NCBI GenBank assembly: GCA_964627455.1
Contig: CAZVKC010000002.1
Coordinates: 1-64,000, forward strand
DNA: 64,000 bases
Direction: 5' to 3'
Source: F-183 sp964627455
Lineage (GTDB): Bacteria > Acidobacteriota > Terriglobia > Bryobacterales > Bryobacteraceae
The position numbers and the translations under genes are program-made. How positions within the stretch are numbered: position 1 is the first letter of the stretch; the number at the start of each line of letters is the position of its first letter. The notes under the pieces are model-generated. The model was given only the letters and a program-made list of their open reading frames with translations, was not told where the DNA came from and ran no database searches. Below are positions 41,999 to 52,017 of this stretch, piece after piece.

Positions 41999-42040
41999 GA
42001 AGTCTTCTTTGATTGTTTCACAGGCGCCGGAGCCTTCGGG

Positions 42041-43108
42041 TTACTTGGCGGACCTGCGCGCTCGAAGTTCGCGGAAGAGCCTGGTTTCGCGATCCGCGTC
42101 CGCGACCCGATTGGTGCGGCGGTAGATCTGCGAAAGCTGGAAGTGCGCAGTTTCGGCGAGCGCCGACTCTGGTTCCAGTTCCACAACTCGCTGTAGCGCC
42201 TTTTCGGCTTGCGGCAAGTTGCCGTTGGCGACTTCAGCCTTACCGAGTTCGATGAGTGTTTCCGGCATGTCAGGGGCGAGTTCGCTGGCGCGGCGGAGTT
42301 CGCGTACGGCGCCGGCTGTGTCGCCGCGGTTCAGCAGTGCGGATCCATAACGATAGGCGGCGGCCGCGGATCCCGGAGCGAGTGCGACCTCGAGGGCGAA
42401 CTCCTTTTCGGCCTCGGGGATATTGCCGGACTCGAGGGCCAATTCGCCGAGACGTAGGTGAACCCCGCGCAGACTGGGACGTTTCGCCAGCGCCTGCGCG
42501 AATTCTTTTGCGGCGGGCTCGCGTTGGCCCGATGCCGCGAGTGCCTCTGCGAGCAGCAGATTGCGGCGCGGAGAATCCTGCGCCGCCGTGACCTTCGTGG
42601 CGACCTGCCGGGCAAGCCGCATATGCGCCTGACCGAGATAGTAGAGCAGGTCCGGATCGTTTGGCCGCGATTCGAGTGCGGCTTCGAGGCGATCGATGGC
42701 CTCGCGGTCACGGCCCGCTTCGTACAGGGCGATGCCCAGCAAGTCGATGGTTTGGGTCTTTTCGAAATGCGGAATCGCATCGGCCGAGTAGCCGAGGGCG
42801 AGCAGTGAGGTTCCCAGCATGAGTTGTGCGCCGGGCAGATTCGGATTCAGTTCGAGGGCTTTGCGCAGTGACGGGATCGCGCTCCGGTAGTCCTGCTGAT
42901 CGTGATAGACCGCGCCCAGGTTCGCGTAGGCGGCTGCGAGGTTCGGCGCAAGTTGTACGACCTTGCGGAACTCATCGGCGGCTTTCGCGAGATTGCCTGC
43001 CTGCTTGGCCTGCATGCCGGCTTCAACCGCCTGTCGCAGTTCCGGACTGATCTGCTGTGCGTGAACCGCCACCGGAAGCAGCAGCAATAGAATCGCGATC
43101 ATTCTCAT
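42041..43108 (-). CDS. secreted tetratricopeptide-repeat protein
   Basis: A 355-residue protein with signal peptide (MRMIAILLLLLPVAVHAQ) and about eight to nine TPR motifs, such as GNLAKAADEFRKVVQLAPNLAAAYANLGAVYHDQQDYRSAIPSLRKALELNPNL and later GNLPQAEKALQRVVELEP. TPR proteins bind other proteins; a scaffold role is likely. Its ATG overlaps the stop of the CRTAC1-like gene (ATGA), which makes coupling with that secreted propeller likely. Confidence 0.87.
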   Translation of the reverse strand: MRMIAILLLLLPVAVHAQQISPELRQAVEAGMQAKQAGNLAKAADEFRKVVQLAPNLAAAYANLGAVYHDQQDYRSAIPSLRKALELNPNLPGAQLMLGTSLLALGYSADAIPHFEKTQTIDLLGIALYEAGRDREAIDRLEAALESRPNDPDLLYYLGQAHMRLARQVATKVTAAQDSPRRNLLLAEALAASGQREPAAKEFAQALAKRPSLRGVHLRLGELALESGNIPEAEKEFALEVALAPGSAAAAYRYGSALLNRGDTAGAVRELRRASELAPDMPETLIELGKAEVANGNLPQAEKALQRVVELEPESALAETAHFQLSQIYRRTNRVADADRETRLFRELRARRSAK

Positions 43109-44694
43109 TCCGGTTCCTTCACTTCGAGAATCTTGTTGGTGCGAACCTTGCGCAGAGTCTGCATCCGCCCGCCGGGCCATTCGATGTCGAGGTCCACTTC
43201 TTCTTTCGATCCTAAACCGAGATGGACACGCGAGTCGCTGGCGGAGAGATAACTGCCGGATGTCGTCGCGTACGCATGTACGCCGCCCGTTGCGCGGATC
43301 TTCGCGCCGAGGCCGAACCGGTTCGACTTCGTGCCGGTGAGTTTCAAAATGAGCCAGTGATTGTTCGAGGGCGTGCCTTTCCAGATCACCGGAGTGCTGC
43401 CGAGTACGGAGACCACGATATCGACAGCGCCGTCGTTGTTGAGGTCCCCGAATGCGGCGCCACGGGCTGCTGCCGGGGAACCGAAGTCCACGCGTTCGAA
43501 CTTGCCGGAACGGTTGAGATATAGAGCGGCGGGTTCGAGATAGCGGAGCCCGGAATGAATGCGCTCGACGTTGTCCAGCACGTGGCTCTGGGCGACGAAG
43601 AGGTCCTTCCAGCCGTCGTTGTCGAAGTCCACGAACTTGACGCCCCAGCCGGAACTGCGGGCTGATAAGCCTGCGAGGCCCGTCGTCGTGCTGGCGTAAC
43701 GAAAAGTCCCGCCTTCGTTGTGATAGAGCGCGTATTTCTCGAGTGCGAGGTTGGTGACTGCGATGTCCGGCTTGCCGTCGTTATCGTAATCGTCGAAGGC
43801 GACGCCCATGCCGGCGAACGGTTTGCCATCGTCTCCGAATGCAACGCCGGATTCGAGAGCGATCTCGCTGAACTTTCCGTTGCGGTCGTTGCGGAAGAGA
43901 TACTGCTCGATGCCGTCGTTGGCGACGAAGATGTCCGTGTATCCGTCATTGTCGATGTCGTGGAAGGCGACGCCGAGCGCTTTGCCTTTCACCGCGCCGA
44001 TGCCGCTGCTGAGGCTCGCGTCACGAAAGTTCCCCCGGCCCTCGTTGTGCAGCAGCACGTTGGCGACGGGCGGAAATTTGTCCGGGCGGCAATAGGCGTT
44101 GAATGGGGTCCCGCACAGGATGTTGTGGTCGAGGTCCCACTCGAGATAGCGGGTCACGAAGAGGTCGAGCAAGCCGTCGTTGTCGTAGTCGAGGAAGCCG
44201 GCGGAGACGGACCAGCCGCCAACAGCAGTGGCGGGAGTGGTGATGTTCTCAAAGGTACCGCGCCCGGTGTTGCGGTATAAAACATTGGATCCGTAGTTTG
44301 TTACATACAGATCTACCCAGCCATCGTTGTCGATATCGCCGGTTGCGACACCCATGCCATATACGTTGGGACCGCCTTCGAGGCCGGAACCGGCCGTGAC
44401 ATCGGTAAACGAGCCGTCTTTGTTCTGACGGAAGAGACGGTTCCAATAGGCGGGATCCTTGCGGCCGAAGTCCTTTGCCGCGCGTCCGCCGTTGACCAGA
44501 AACACATCGAGCAGCCCGTCGTTGTTGTAGTCGAACACTGCCACGCCGCCGCCCATGGTCTCAATCAGATACTTCTGCGGCGTCGGCGAATTGCGGTGTA
44601 CGAAGGCGCGCAGGGACCCGCGGTCTTCCTGGAAATACGAAGGGTTCTGCGCCATCGCGAGGATGACGCAGAACCCTGGAATCGAACGGCGCAT
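43105..44694 (-). CDS. CRTAC1-like FG-GAP/ASPIC-UnbV protein
   Basis: A 529-residue secreted propeller-type protein. Repeated calcium-binding FG-GAP/VCBS motifs occur (FDYNNDGLLDVFLVNG, GDIDNDGWVDLYVTNYG, LDYDNDGLLDLFVTRY, HDIDNDGYTDIFVANDG, DDYDNDGKPDIAVTNL, VDFDNDGWKDLFVAQSH, GDLNNDGAVDIVVSVLG), and an ASPIC/UnbV domain lies at the C-terminus (GLGAKIRATGGVH, HLGLGSKEEVDLDIEWPGG). Such proteins are common in Acidobacteria near TonB receptors. The ATG at 44694 is two codons inside the longer open frame. It starts six bases after the TonB-receptor stop. Confidence 0.9.
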   Translation of the reverse strand: MRRSIPGFCVILAMAQNPSYFQEDRGSLRAFVHRNSPTPQKYLIETMGGGVAVFDYNNDGLLDVFLVNGGRAAKDFGRKDPAYWNRLFRQNKDGSFTDVTAGSGLEGGPNVYGMGVATGDIDNDGWVDLYVTNYGSNVLYRNTGRGTFENITTPATAVGGWSVSAGFLDYDNDGLLDLFVTRYLEWDLDHNILCGTPFNAYCRPDKFPPVANVLLHNEGRGNFRDASLSSGIGAVKGKALGVAFHDIDNDGYTDIFVANDGIEQYLFRNDRNGKFSEIALESGVAFGDDGKPFAGMGVAFDDYDNDGKPDIAVTNLALEKYALYHNEGGTFRYASTTTGLAGLSARSSGWGVKFVDFDNDGWKDLFVAQSHVLDNVERIHSGLRYLEPAALYLNRSGKFERVDFGSPAAARGAAFGDLNNDGAVDIVVSVLGSTPVIWKGTPSNNHWLILKLTGTKSNRFGLGAKIRATGGVHAYATTSGSYLSASDSRVHLGLGSKEEVDLDIEWPGGRMQTLRKVRTNKILEVKEPE

Positions 44695-44700
44695 CGACAA

Positions 44701-47700
44701 CTAGAATTGTAGTCGAAGCGCGAACTGCACGAGACGCGGATTGTTGTACTGTCCGCTGATGATGCCGAATTGCGGATTGCCGAGCGCGGTGCCCGGATAT
44801 CCGAATTGGACACGGTTGAAGAGGTTGAAGATTTCGGTGCGGAACTGGAGTCCGAACCGTTCGCTCAACTTCGTGTTCTTGAAGATCGTGAAGTCATAGT
44901 TGGCGATACCGTGCGAGCGCACGTCCGTCAAACTGCGAGCCACGTTGCCGAAAGTGAACGACGGCGTTGCGGTGAACGCCGACGTGTCGAACCACCGGGT
45001 GAGCCGGTCCTGAGCCGTACCATCGAGCTTGGCGCTCTTGCCGGTTGAGTTCGGACGCTGGCCGCCGCCCTGCGAATTGGTTGTATTCACTGCCATCGAC
45101 ATGATCAGCGGGAAGCCGCTCTGGAAGGTGGACACGCCGTTGACGCCCCATCCTCCGACGACCTTGTCGACCGCACTGCTGGAGTTCGCCAGAAGCTTGC
45201 GGCCCTTGCCGAACGGCAGGTCGTAGATGAAGCTGATGACCGCGCGATGCGGGACGTCGTAGTTGGCGACCGAGCGCTCGGCGCGGATGTTGTACCAGTT
45301 CTGGACGCCGAGTCCACCGCCGGGTTCGAGCCAGGCCGTCAACGTATCTGTGTCACTGATGAGCTTGGCCCAGGTATAGGATCCAAGGATCGACGCGCCT
45401 TGTGCGAAGCGCTTTTCCACCTTGACCTGCGCCGAATGGTAGATCGAATTGCGATTCATCGGTGCGACCTGGTTGAAGGCGGTGTACTGCGGATAGGGCC
45501 GCAACAACTGGGCGCGGGCGACATTGGGTTGAGCGAGCGCGCCGAGTTGGACGGCTCCCACGAACGGGTTCGGAACCTGCTGCAAGAGCGTCGCGCCTTG
45601 TGTCAGGAACGATTCCGGCAACTGGTTCAAAACCTGGTTCGGCCCCGGCAGGTGGGTGCCCTTCGAGCCGGCGTACGCGATGTCGATGGCGGTTCCGCCG
45701 AAGATCTCGCGTTGATAGTCGAAGTTCCACTGTTGGGTGTAGGCGCGAGGATCGCTGTATAGCGGTGCGCTGACGCCCTGGCCCCAGAACAGCCGCTGGA
45801 TGTTGGAACTGCGGCCCGGCGCCTGAATGATGCCGTTGGGGAACGGGTTCGAAAGGCGATCGGCCGGCGTGATGCTGCCGTCGGTGGTGCCGAGATACGG
45901 AGTCGTGTAGGCGCTCGAAATGTCGCCATTCGGAGCGGTGTTGAACGCGACGTCATTCGGCAGGAAGAACACGCCATAGCCGGCGCGCAGAACGCTCTTG
46001 CTGGTCATGCGGTAGGCAAGGCCGAGCCGCGGTGAAAAGACGTTGCGCAGTTCGTTGTTATTGCGGCTCGGACTGTCCGGTGAATTCACGAGTCCGAAGC
46101 GGCCCTTGAAGTTGAGTCCACCGCGGCCGCTCAATTCGTTGTCGGCGTTTGGCAACAGCACGACCAGGCGGTCAAAGCGTTCGGACCAGGGACCCATCTG
46201 TTCCCAGCGAAGTCCGTAATTCAGCGTCAGCTTCGAGCCGATCTGCCACTGATCGCCCGCATAATAGCCGCGATAAAGCATCTGGCCGGCGACGAAGGCG
46301 TTGTGCGTGAGGCCGCCGCCGTTGCCCATTCCAAGCAGGAAGGAAGCGAAGCCATTGCCGGTTCCCGCCGCTGCCAGCGGATTCACCGCAGTCATCAGCG
46401 CGTCGAAGTTGAACGAACCCGAAGGATTGTTCTGCTGATAGTAATTGTGCGTCAGCCGGCGCCATTCGCCGCCGAACTTGAGCGTATGCTTTCCCCAGAT
46501 CTTGGTCATGCTGGGCATGATCGAGTAAACGTCGTTGCGCGCGACAATCGTGCTTCCCGTGCCGTTGGTCGAGAAGACGCCGTTGTAGCCGGTAACGATC
46601 GGGATAGGCTGTACGCGAACCGCGACCTGATTGTTCAAGGCCGCAGGCCATCCCAACTGCGTGAGGTCGTAGCCGGCGGTGAGAGCCGTGCGGTCGTAGC
46701 TGAAACGCGTGAAGCTCAAGCGGAGATCGAGGAACGTGGTCGGGTTGAGCGAGTACGTGTCGCCGATCACCGCCTGGTTCGTATTCATCGTTTCTGTACA
46801 GCGGTCGACGCAAGTCTTGGTGCCATAGGGATCGATCGGAAGATTCAGGTTCTTCCAGAACGTATAGCGGACGAACAGGCGCTGCTTGTCGGAAAGCGTG
46901 TGATCGACACGGCCGTTGTATTGATCGTTGTCTCCGCCGACGCTGGCGTTGGCCGTGAAGTTGTTGACGGCCGTGAAGGGAAGTCCCGGGCTGTTGGCGC
47001 GTCCCCAGAGGTCGATCATCGCTTTGGCTGCACGGTCGATGCGGGCGGCTGGGATTGTGTTTCCGGCGAAGGGAGTGCGAGAGATGATTTCGCCGCCGGT
47101 CGCGTTGGTGGCGCACGGCGAATTGCCAAGACGGCCGCAAGTGGTCAGCGGATCGTAGATCGGGATCGTCGCACCGGACGCATTGCGGAAGTCCGTGAAG
47201 TTGCCGGTTCTCATGCCGTCGGTCGGCACCGAGAACACATACGACTGGCCCTGCCGCAGGCGGAATCCTTCGTAGGATCCAAAGAAGAACGTCTTGTCCT
47301 TGCGGATCGGTCCGCCGGCATTGAAGCCGAACTGATTTTGCGAGAAGGCAGGACGCTGCACTCCTGCACGGTTGTTGAAGAACGTGTTGGCGTTCAGTTC
47401 GCGATTGCGGAGGTATTCATAGGCTGCGCCGTGGAAGTTGTTGGTGCCCGACTTCGTGGTCAGATTGATCGCGCCGCCCGCGAGGCGTCCGAACTCCGGG
47501 CCGAGATTGTTGGTCTGTACGCGGAACTCCTGCACGGCGTCCTGCGTGGGAACGAGCATCGTGAGGTTGACGTACGACGCGTTGTTCGGTGCGCCGTCGA
47601 TGTACGATGCGCTCTGATTGGCCTGTCCGCCGCCAATCTGGAAGTTCGCCCAGGCGAAGGGATTCTGACCGGTCGGCGTGGTGCCGGACTGTCCGCCCGG

Positions 47701-48183
47701 AACGACGCCCGGAACCAGCGATACGAGAGAGAATACGTTGCGCCCGTTGAGCGGCATCTCGAGCACCTTGCGCGCTTCGACGACTTGTCCCAGCGAAGCG
47801 TTCTCGGTTTGCAGCAGAGGAGATTGCGCAGTGACTTCGATGGTCTGCGTGACGTCGCCGACCTGCATGGCGACATCGATGCGGACTGCAGCCTGCACTT
47901 CGACTGTGATGTTGTCACGAACGAAGCGCCGGAAGCCCGTCTTCTCGACTTCCAGGCGATATTGGCCTGGCGGGATGTTGACGAACTGATAGTTGCCAGA
48001 GGAGTCTGTTTGGGCGGTGCGACGGTCGCCGGTGCCCACGTTGATGAGCGTGGTCCTGGCTTCCGCCATCGAACCGCCGGATGCGTCTGTGATGGTTCCT
48101 ACGACGGAACCGTAGAAAGTCTGAGCGTGAGCGAGCGTGGCGCACACGAGCAGGAACACAAAGCAAAGGCGTAGGATCTTCAT
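44701..48183 (-). CDS. Oar-like TonB-dependent receptor
   Basis: A 1160-residue outer-membrane receptor: signal peptide (MKILRLCFVFLLVCATLAHA), carboxypeptidase-regulatory domain (about 25-110), a plug domain with GGAINLTTKSGTNNFHGAAYEYLRN, and a large beta-barrel ending in ...FALRLQF. The last residue is phenylalanine, typical of outer-membrane proteins. Oar-like proteins take up large organic substrates in Acidobacteria and Bacteroidetes. No nearby SusD homologue. A promoter should lie in the 72 bases before it (48184-48255), but I see no clear consensus. Confidence 0.93.
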   Translation of the reverse strand: MKILRLCFVFLLVCATLAHAQTFYGSVVGTITDASGGSMAEARTTLINVGTGDRRTAQTDSSGNYQFVNIPPGQYRLEVEKTGFRRFVRDNITVEVQAAVRIDVAMQVGDVTQTIEVTAQSPLLQTENASLGQVVEARKVLEMPLNGRNVFSLVSLVPGVVPGGQSGTTPTGQNPFAWANFQIGGGQANQSASYIDGAPNNASYVNLTMLVPTQDAVQEFRVQTNNLGPEFGRLAGGAINLTTKSGTNNFHGAAYEYLRNRELNANTFFNNRAGVQRPAFSQNQFGFNAGGPIRKDKTFFFGSYEGFRLRQGQSYVFSVPTDGMRTGNFTDFRNASGATIPIYDPLTTCGRLGNSPCATNATGGEIISRTPFAGNTIPAARIDRAAKAMIDLWGRANSPGLPFTAVNNFTANASVGGDNDQYNGRVDHTLSDKQRLFVRYTFWKNLNLPIDPYGTKTCVDRCTETMNTNQAVIGDTYSLNPTTFLDLRLSFTRFSYDRTALTAGYDLTQLGWPAALNNQVAVRVQPIPIVTGYNGVFSTNGTGSTIVARNDVYSIMPSMTKIWGKHTLKFGGEWRRLTHNYYQQNNPSGSFNFDALMTAVNPLAAAGTGNGFASFLLGMGNGGGLTHNAFVAGQMLYRGYYAGDQWQIGSKLTLNYGLRWEQMGPWSERFDRLVVLLPNADNELSGRGGLNFKGRFGLVNSPDSPSRNNNELRNVFSPRLGLAYRMTSKSVLRAGYGVFFLPNDVAFNTAPNGDISSAYTTPYLGTTDGSITPADRLSNPFPNGIIQAPGRSSNIQRLFWGQGVSAPLYSDPRAYTQQWNFDYQREIFGGTAIDIAYAGSKGTHLPGPNQVLNQLPESFLTQGATLLQQVPNPFVGAVQLGALAQPNVARAQLLRPYPQYTAFNQVAPMNRNSIYHSAQVKVEKRFAQGASILGSYTWAKLISDTDTLTAWLEPGGGLGVQNWYNIRAERSVANYDVPHRAVISFIYDLPFGKGRKLLANSSSAVDKVVGGWGVNGVSTFQSGFPLIMSMAVNTTNSQGGGQRPNSTGKSAKLDGTAQDRLTRWFDTSAFTATPSFTFGNVARSLTDVRSHGIANYDFTIFKNTKLSERFGLQFRTEIFNLFNRVQFGYPGTALGNPQFGIISGQYNNPRLVQFALRLQF

Positions 48184-48255
48184 AGTCTCCGAACTCCCAC
48201 GAGGAGTTGAGGGAGACTCTATCCCTACGCCACGGATTTTGCAAGCAGCTTTGGT

Positions 48256-49629
48256 TTACAGGTCCGTAAGGTGCTCGATGCGGCCCGTCGAATCGCCGAT
48301 ACCTTCGGGCTTCACGCCGACTCGATCGAGCATCGACAGGAACAGGTTCGTCATCGGCGTTTCGGACTTGTACTGAATGTGCCGGCCGCCTTTGATCGTT
48401 CCGTTTGCGCCGCCCACGAGCGCTACAGGCAGGTCGTGATGCAGGTGCTGATTCCCATCCGAAAGGCTGCTGCCGTACACAATCATTGAATGATCGAGCA
48501 GCGTGCCGTCACCGTCCTGCGTGGCGGCAAGCTTGCCCAGCAGGTACGCGAACAGTTCCGCGTGATGCACGTTGATCTTCGAGATTTTCTCGATCTTCTC
48601 GGGATTGTTGAGGTGGTGCGAAAGGCCGTGGTGCGCTTCCGGAACGCCGATGGAACGATACGTGCGATTCGAACCTTCGCGGCCCATCATGCAGGTGATG
48701 ACTCGCGTCGAGTCGGTCTGGAACGCGACGACCTGCAGGTCGAACATCAGCTTCGCATGTTCCTCGAAGGTCACCGGGATGCCCGCGGGCTTCTGGATCT
48801 TCGGGTTCAAACGCTCGTCGTTGCCGTCGCGCGTCTGCTGTTCCGCCGTCTGAATGCGGCGCTCGATTTCGCGGATCGAGTAAAGATACTCGTCGAGCTT
48901 GCGCTGGTCCGCCTTGCCGAGTTCGCGCTGCAACGCTGCGGCGTCATCGCGAACGAAGTCGAGGATCGAGCGGTCCTGGCGGGACATCTTCAGACGCGTG
49001 TCGCGATCGTAGAATTCGCCGTCGCCGAAGAGGCGTTCGAATACGGCGCGCGGATTGACTTCCGGAGCGAGCGGTGACGTTTCATTCCGCCAGGAGATCG
49101 AGTTCGAATACGCGCAGCTATAGCCGGAATCGCAATTGCCGACCATGCCGCCGCCTTCGAGCGTGAGTTCGAGAGAAGGGAAGCGGGTCTGGTGGCCGAT
49201 GGCCTGTGCGGCGACCTGATCCACAGAAATCCCATTGTGGATGTCCGCGCCTTCAGTCTTCTTGGGATGCACGCCGGTGAGGAACGTGGCGGCAGCGCGG
49301 GCGTGATCGCCAGGACCATCGCCGAGTGCACGGCCGTTCTTGTGCGCGAGTCCGGAAAGCACGAGCATCTTGTCGCGATACGCGGCGAGCGGCTTCAGCA
49401 CGGGCGTCAGATCATAAGACACGCCGGATGCCGCAGGAGTCCAGTCCTTCATGATGATGCCGTTCGGGACGTACACGAACGCCATGCGGGTGGGTGTCGC
49501 GGATCCGTTTCCCTTGGTGGCCGCGGCGCGTAACGCCGGACTCATCGAGTCCAACACGGGCAGAGCAATTGCAGTTCCCAAGCCGCGTAACAGGGCGCGC
49601 CGGGACAAAGACTTTTTCGTCAGGATCAT
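48256..49629 (-). CDS. DUF1552-family exported protein
   Basis: A 457-residue protein with a twin-arginine-type start (KKSLSRRALLRGLGTAIALPVLDSM). It matches DUF1552: MAFVYVPNGIIMKDWTP, LSGLAHKNGRALGDGPGDHARAAATFLTGVHPKKTEGADIHNGISVDQ, and YGSSLSDGNQHLHHDLPV. These resemble arylsulfatase/phosphopentomutase-type alkaline phosphatase folds (DUF1501-like). In Planctomycetes and Acidobacteria it regularly follows a DUF1592-type cytochrome protein; here the gap is three bases. Function unknown. Confidence 0.9.
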   Translation of the reverse strand: MILTKKSLSRRALLRGLGTAIALPVLDSMSPALRAAATKGNGSATPTRMAFVYVPNGIIMKDWTPAASGVSYDLTPVLKPLAAYRDKMLVLSGLAHKNGRALGDGPGDHARAAATFLTGVHPKKTEGADIHNGISVDQVAAQAIGHQTRFPSLELTLEGGGMVGNCDSGYSCAYSNSISWRNETSPLAPEVNPRAVFERLFGDGEFYDRDTRLKMSRQDRSILDFVRDDAAALQRELGKADQRKLDEYLYSIREIERRIQTAEQQTRDGNDERLNPKIQKPAGIPVTFEEHAKLMFDLQVVAFQTDSTRVITCMMGREGSNRTYRSIGVPEAHHGLSHHLNNPEKIEKISKINVHHAELFAYLLGKLAATQDGDGTLLDHSMIVYGSSLSDGNQHLHHDLPVALVGGANGTIKGGRHIQYKSETPMTNLFLSMLDRVGVKPEGIGDSTGRIEHLTDL

Positions 49630-49632
49630 CGT

Positions 49633-51993
49633 TTATTTACTCGCTCGCTGCTGTGCTTCTTTGGCCGGTTCCGACACGACGGCCGGCCTTCTCATCTGAA
49701 ATGGAACACTCGTCACGACGCCTTCCACCAGCGCCGAAAATTTATAGTCATCTCGCGCCGCATCCCGCGCGATATTCCTTATGACTGGTTTATCATACCG
49801 TTCCAGGCCGCGGCCGAGAGCGTAGGTGAGCAACTTCTCGGTCAGGGCCTGCACGAACTCGGTCTTCTGTCCGACCAGCGCATTTTTGAGGTCCTTGGCT
49901 CCGCCGATCTGCGTGCCGTTGGGCAGCGTGCCGGAGGGATCGATCGGGAACTTTCCATCGGTGGTCCGCCACTTGCCGACCGCGTCGTAGGTTTCGAGCG
50001 CGAATCCGATCACGTCCATGCGATTGTGGCAACCGGAGCACGACGGGTTCGAACGATGCTGTTCCAACTGCTGCCGCAACGATGCGGATTGCCCGATCTT
50101 GCTCTCTTCGAGCATGGGGACGTTCGGCGGCGGCGCGGGCGGCGGCGCGCCCATGAGGTTTTCGAGAATCCACTTGCCGCGGATCACAGGCGAGGTGCGC
50201 GTGGGATATGAAGAAACGGTGAGGACGCTGGTCTGCGTGAGCACGCCGCTGCGCTGTTCGCCGTCGAGTTCCACCTTGCGGAACGTCCGGCCTTTGATGC
50301 CGGGAATCCCATAATGTTTGGCGAGCCGTTCGTTCACAAACGTGTACTTGCCGTTGAGGAAATCCAGCACGCTGCGATCCTCGCGAATCACGTTGTCGAC
50401 GAACAGCTCGGTCTCGCGTTTTGCCGCCTGGCGCAGTTCCATGTCGAACTCAGGGAACTTTTCCGGATCGGGTTTCACCAGCATCAGGTTTCGCAAATGC
50501 AGCCACTGGCCGGCGAAGTTGTCGACCAGCGCGCGGCTCTTGCGGTCGAGCAGCATGCGGCGGATCTGTGTGTCGAGGTTCTTGCGCAGCGTCCCTTTTT
50601 CGGCGGCGGTCAGCAACTCTTCGTCCGGAATGCTGCTCCACAGAAAGAACGACAGGCGCGATGCGAGTTCGAGTTCGCTGATTGGATGATTGGCCGCGGC
50701 GCCTGCGGGGTCGCGTTCGATGCGGAACAGGAAATTTGGCGACACCAGCATCGCCTTGATCGCCAGTTGGATGCCGCTGTCGAAGTTGCCTGCGTCCTCT
50801 TTGCCCATGCGATAAAAGCGCATCAGGGAAGCGACTTCTTTTGGCGTGACCGGACGGCGATAGGCGCGACGCGCGAGCCGCGACAGGATGGATTGGGCGC
50901 AGGGTTCCTGCTCGGCTGCGGTCACCGGTTTGCAACTGAAGATCACGCGGCGGCTTGGCGTGTCGCCGGGGCCGGTGACTTTGAACGGTCCGCCGATTTC
51001 AATCCAGTCGACATTCAACTGCCGGACGACGGGGCGCCCGCGTTCATCGACCGAAGGCTCCGTACCCTCGGACTTCGCGGTGTCTTTGAGGAACGTCGCC
51101 GCGATCTCGTGGCTTCCCGCCGGAATGCGAACGTGCGTCTCGAAGCGGCGCGCATCTTCCTGCTCTTCTTCGTCGCGGATCAGCGCCTGCACCTGATGCA
51201 CGCGGCGGCCATCGACGCGGAATTCCAGCATCGGAGGCAGAATGCCCTTAGGATCACCAGTCAGCCGCACGCGCAGCAGATACTCGCCTTCCACCGGAAA
51301 ACGGTGCGTGATCAGCATGCCGCCGCGGGTCCCAAACGGCAGGTCATCGGAAATGCGGTCGCCCTGTTTGATGCGGCGGTCCGCGGAAATCCGTTCGAGC
51401 GAAGGATCCACTTTGATGTTGCCGACAGCGATGCGGCTGACCTTCGCGGCGGCCGCCATATACTTCTCGGTGAGCACCGGCGGCATCGAAAGCACGTCGG
51501 CAATATTGTCGAAGCCGTAGCCCGCGTCATCGGCGGGGAAATCATCTGCCGGCGTGAAATCCACGGCAAGCAGGTCGCGAACTGCGTTGTTGTATTCGGC
51601 GCGATTCAGTCGGTGGATCCCCACCCGGCCGGGATCCGGTTTCTCAGCGGCGGCGCGGTCCAGTTCGCCTTCCACCCAGGAAACGAAGGCCGAGGAGTCC
51701 GCTGCGTTCGCGCGGGGCAGGCCCTTGGGAGGCATCTCGCCGGTGCGAACCTTGCGCACGATCTGCTCCCACTCGCCGCCGTGCACGAGAAGATCCTTTG
51801 CGCTCGAGAATCCGTCGACCGCGATTCCCGCGGTTTTCACTTTGGCATTGTGGCAGCCCTGACAATACTTCACGACAAACGGCTTCACTTGTGTTTGAAA
51901 CGCCTGTTCACGCGCCTGTTCCGGGCTTTGGGACGGCGCGCTCACCGTCAGCCAGCCCATCACAGGAATGAGGACCGCAAGGTAACTTCTCAT
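49633..51993 (-). CDS. DUF1592-type protein with PSCyt1-like heme motif
   Basis: A 786-residue exported protein of the planctomycete-type cytochrome c/DUF1587-1592-1588-1585 family. The N-terminus has a signal-like stretch, then the heme-binding CQGCH (Cys44, Cys47, His48) in VVKYCQGCHNAKVKT. A second CxxCH (CSGCH) lies near residue 650 in the DUF1588/1585 region. It probably acts in periplasmic electron transfer or as a binding partner of the DUF1552 protein. Its start lies only 24 bases from the divergent ankyrin gene. Confidence 0.9.
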   Translation of the reverse strand: MRSYLAVLIPVMGWLTVSAPSQSPEQAREQAFQTQVKPFVVKYCQGCHNAKVKTAGIAVDGFSSAKDLLVHGGEWEQIVRKVRTGEMPPKGLPRANAADSSAFVSWVEGELDRAAAEKPDPGRVGIHRLNRAEYNNAVRDLLAVDFTPADDFPADDAGYGFDNIADVLSMPPVLTEKYMAAAAKVSRIAVGNIKVDPSLERISADRRIKQGDRISDDLPFGTRGGMLITHRFPVEGEYLLRVRLTGDPKGILPPMLEFRVDGRRVHQVQALIRDEEEQEDARRFETHVRIPAGSHEIAATFLKDTAKSEGTEPSVDERGRPVVRQLNVDWIEIGGPFKVTGPGDTPSRRVIFSCKPVTAAEQEPCAQSILSRLARRAYRRPVTPKEVASLMRFYRMGKEDAGNFDSGIQLAIKAMLVSPNFLFRIERDPAGAAANHPISELELASRLSFFLWSSIPDEELLTAAEKGTLRKNLDTQIRRMLLDRKSRALVDNFAGQWLHLRNLMLVKPDPEKFPEFDMELRQAAKRETELFVDNVIREDRSVLDFLNGKYTFVNERLAKHYGIPGIKGRTFRKVELDGEQRSGVLTQTSVLTVSSYPTRTSPVIRGKWILENLMGAPPPAPPPNVPMLEESKIGQSASLRQQLEQHRSNPSCSGCHNRMDVIGFALETYDAVGKWRTTDGKFPIDPSGTLPNGTQIGGAKDLKNALVGQKTEFVQALTEKLLTYALGRGLERYDKPVIRNIARDAARDDYKFSALVEGVVTSVPFQMRRPAVVSEPAKEAQQRASK

Positions 51994-52017
51994 GAGTTCG
52001 GATAATCTTGTAAGGTT

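Noticed and set aside
46303..48174. 623-codon plus-strand open frame opposite the TonB-dependent receptor
   Set aside because: Long antisense frames are expected in GC-rich DNA; the receptor on the minus strand has signal peptide, plug and barrel.
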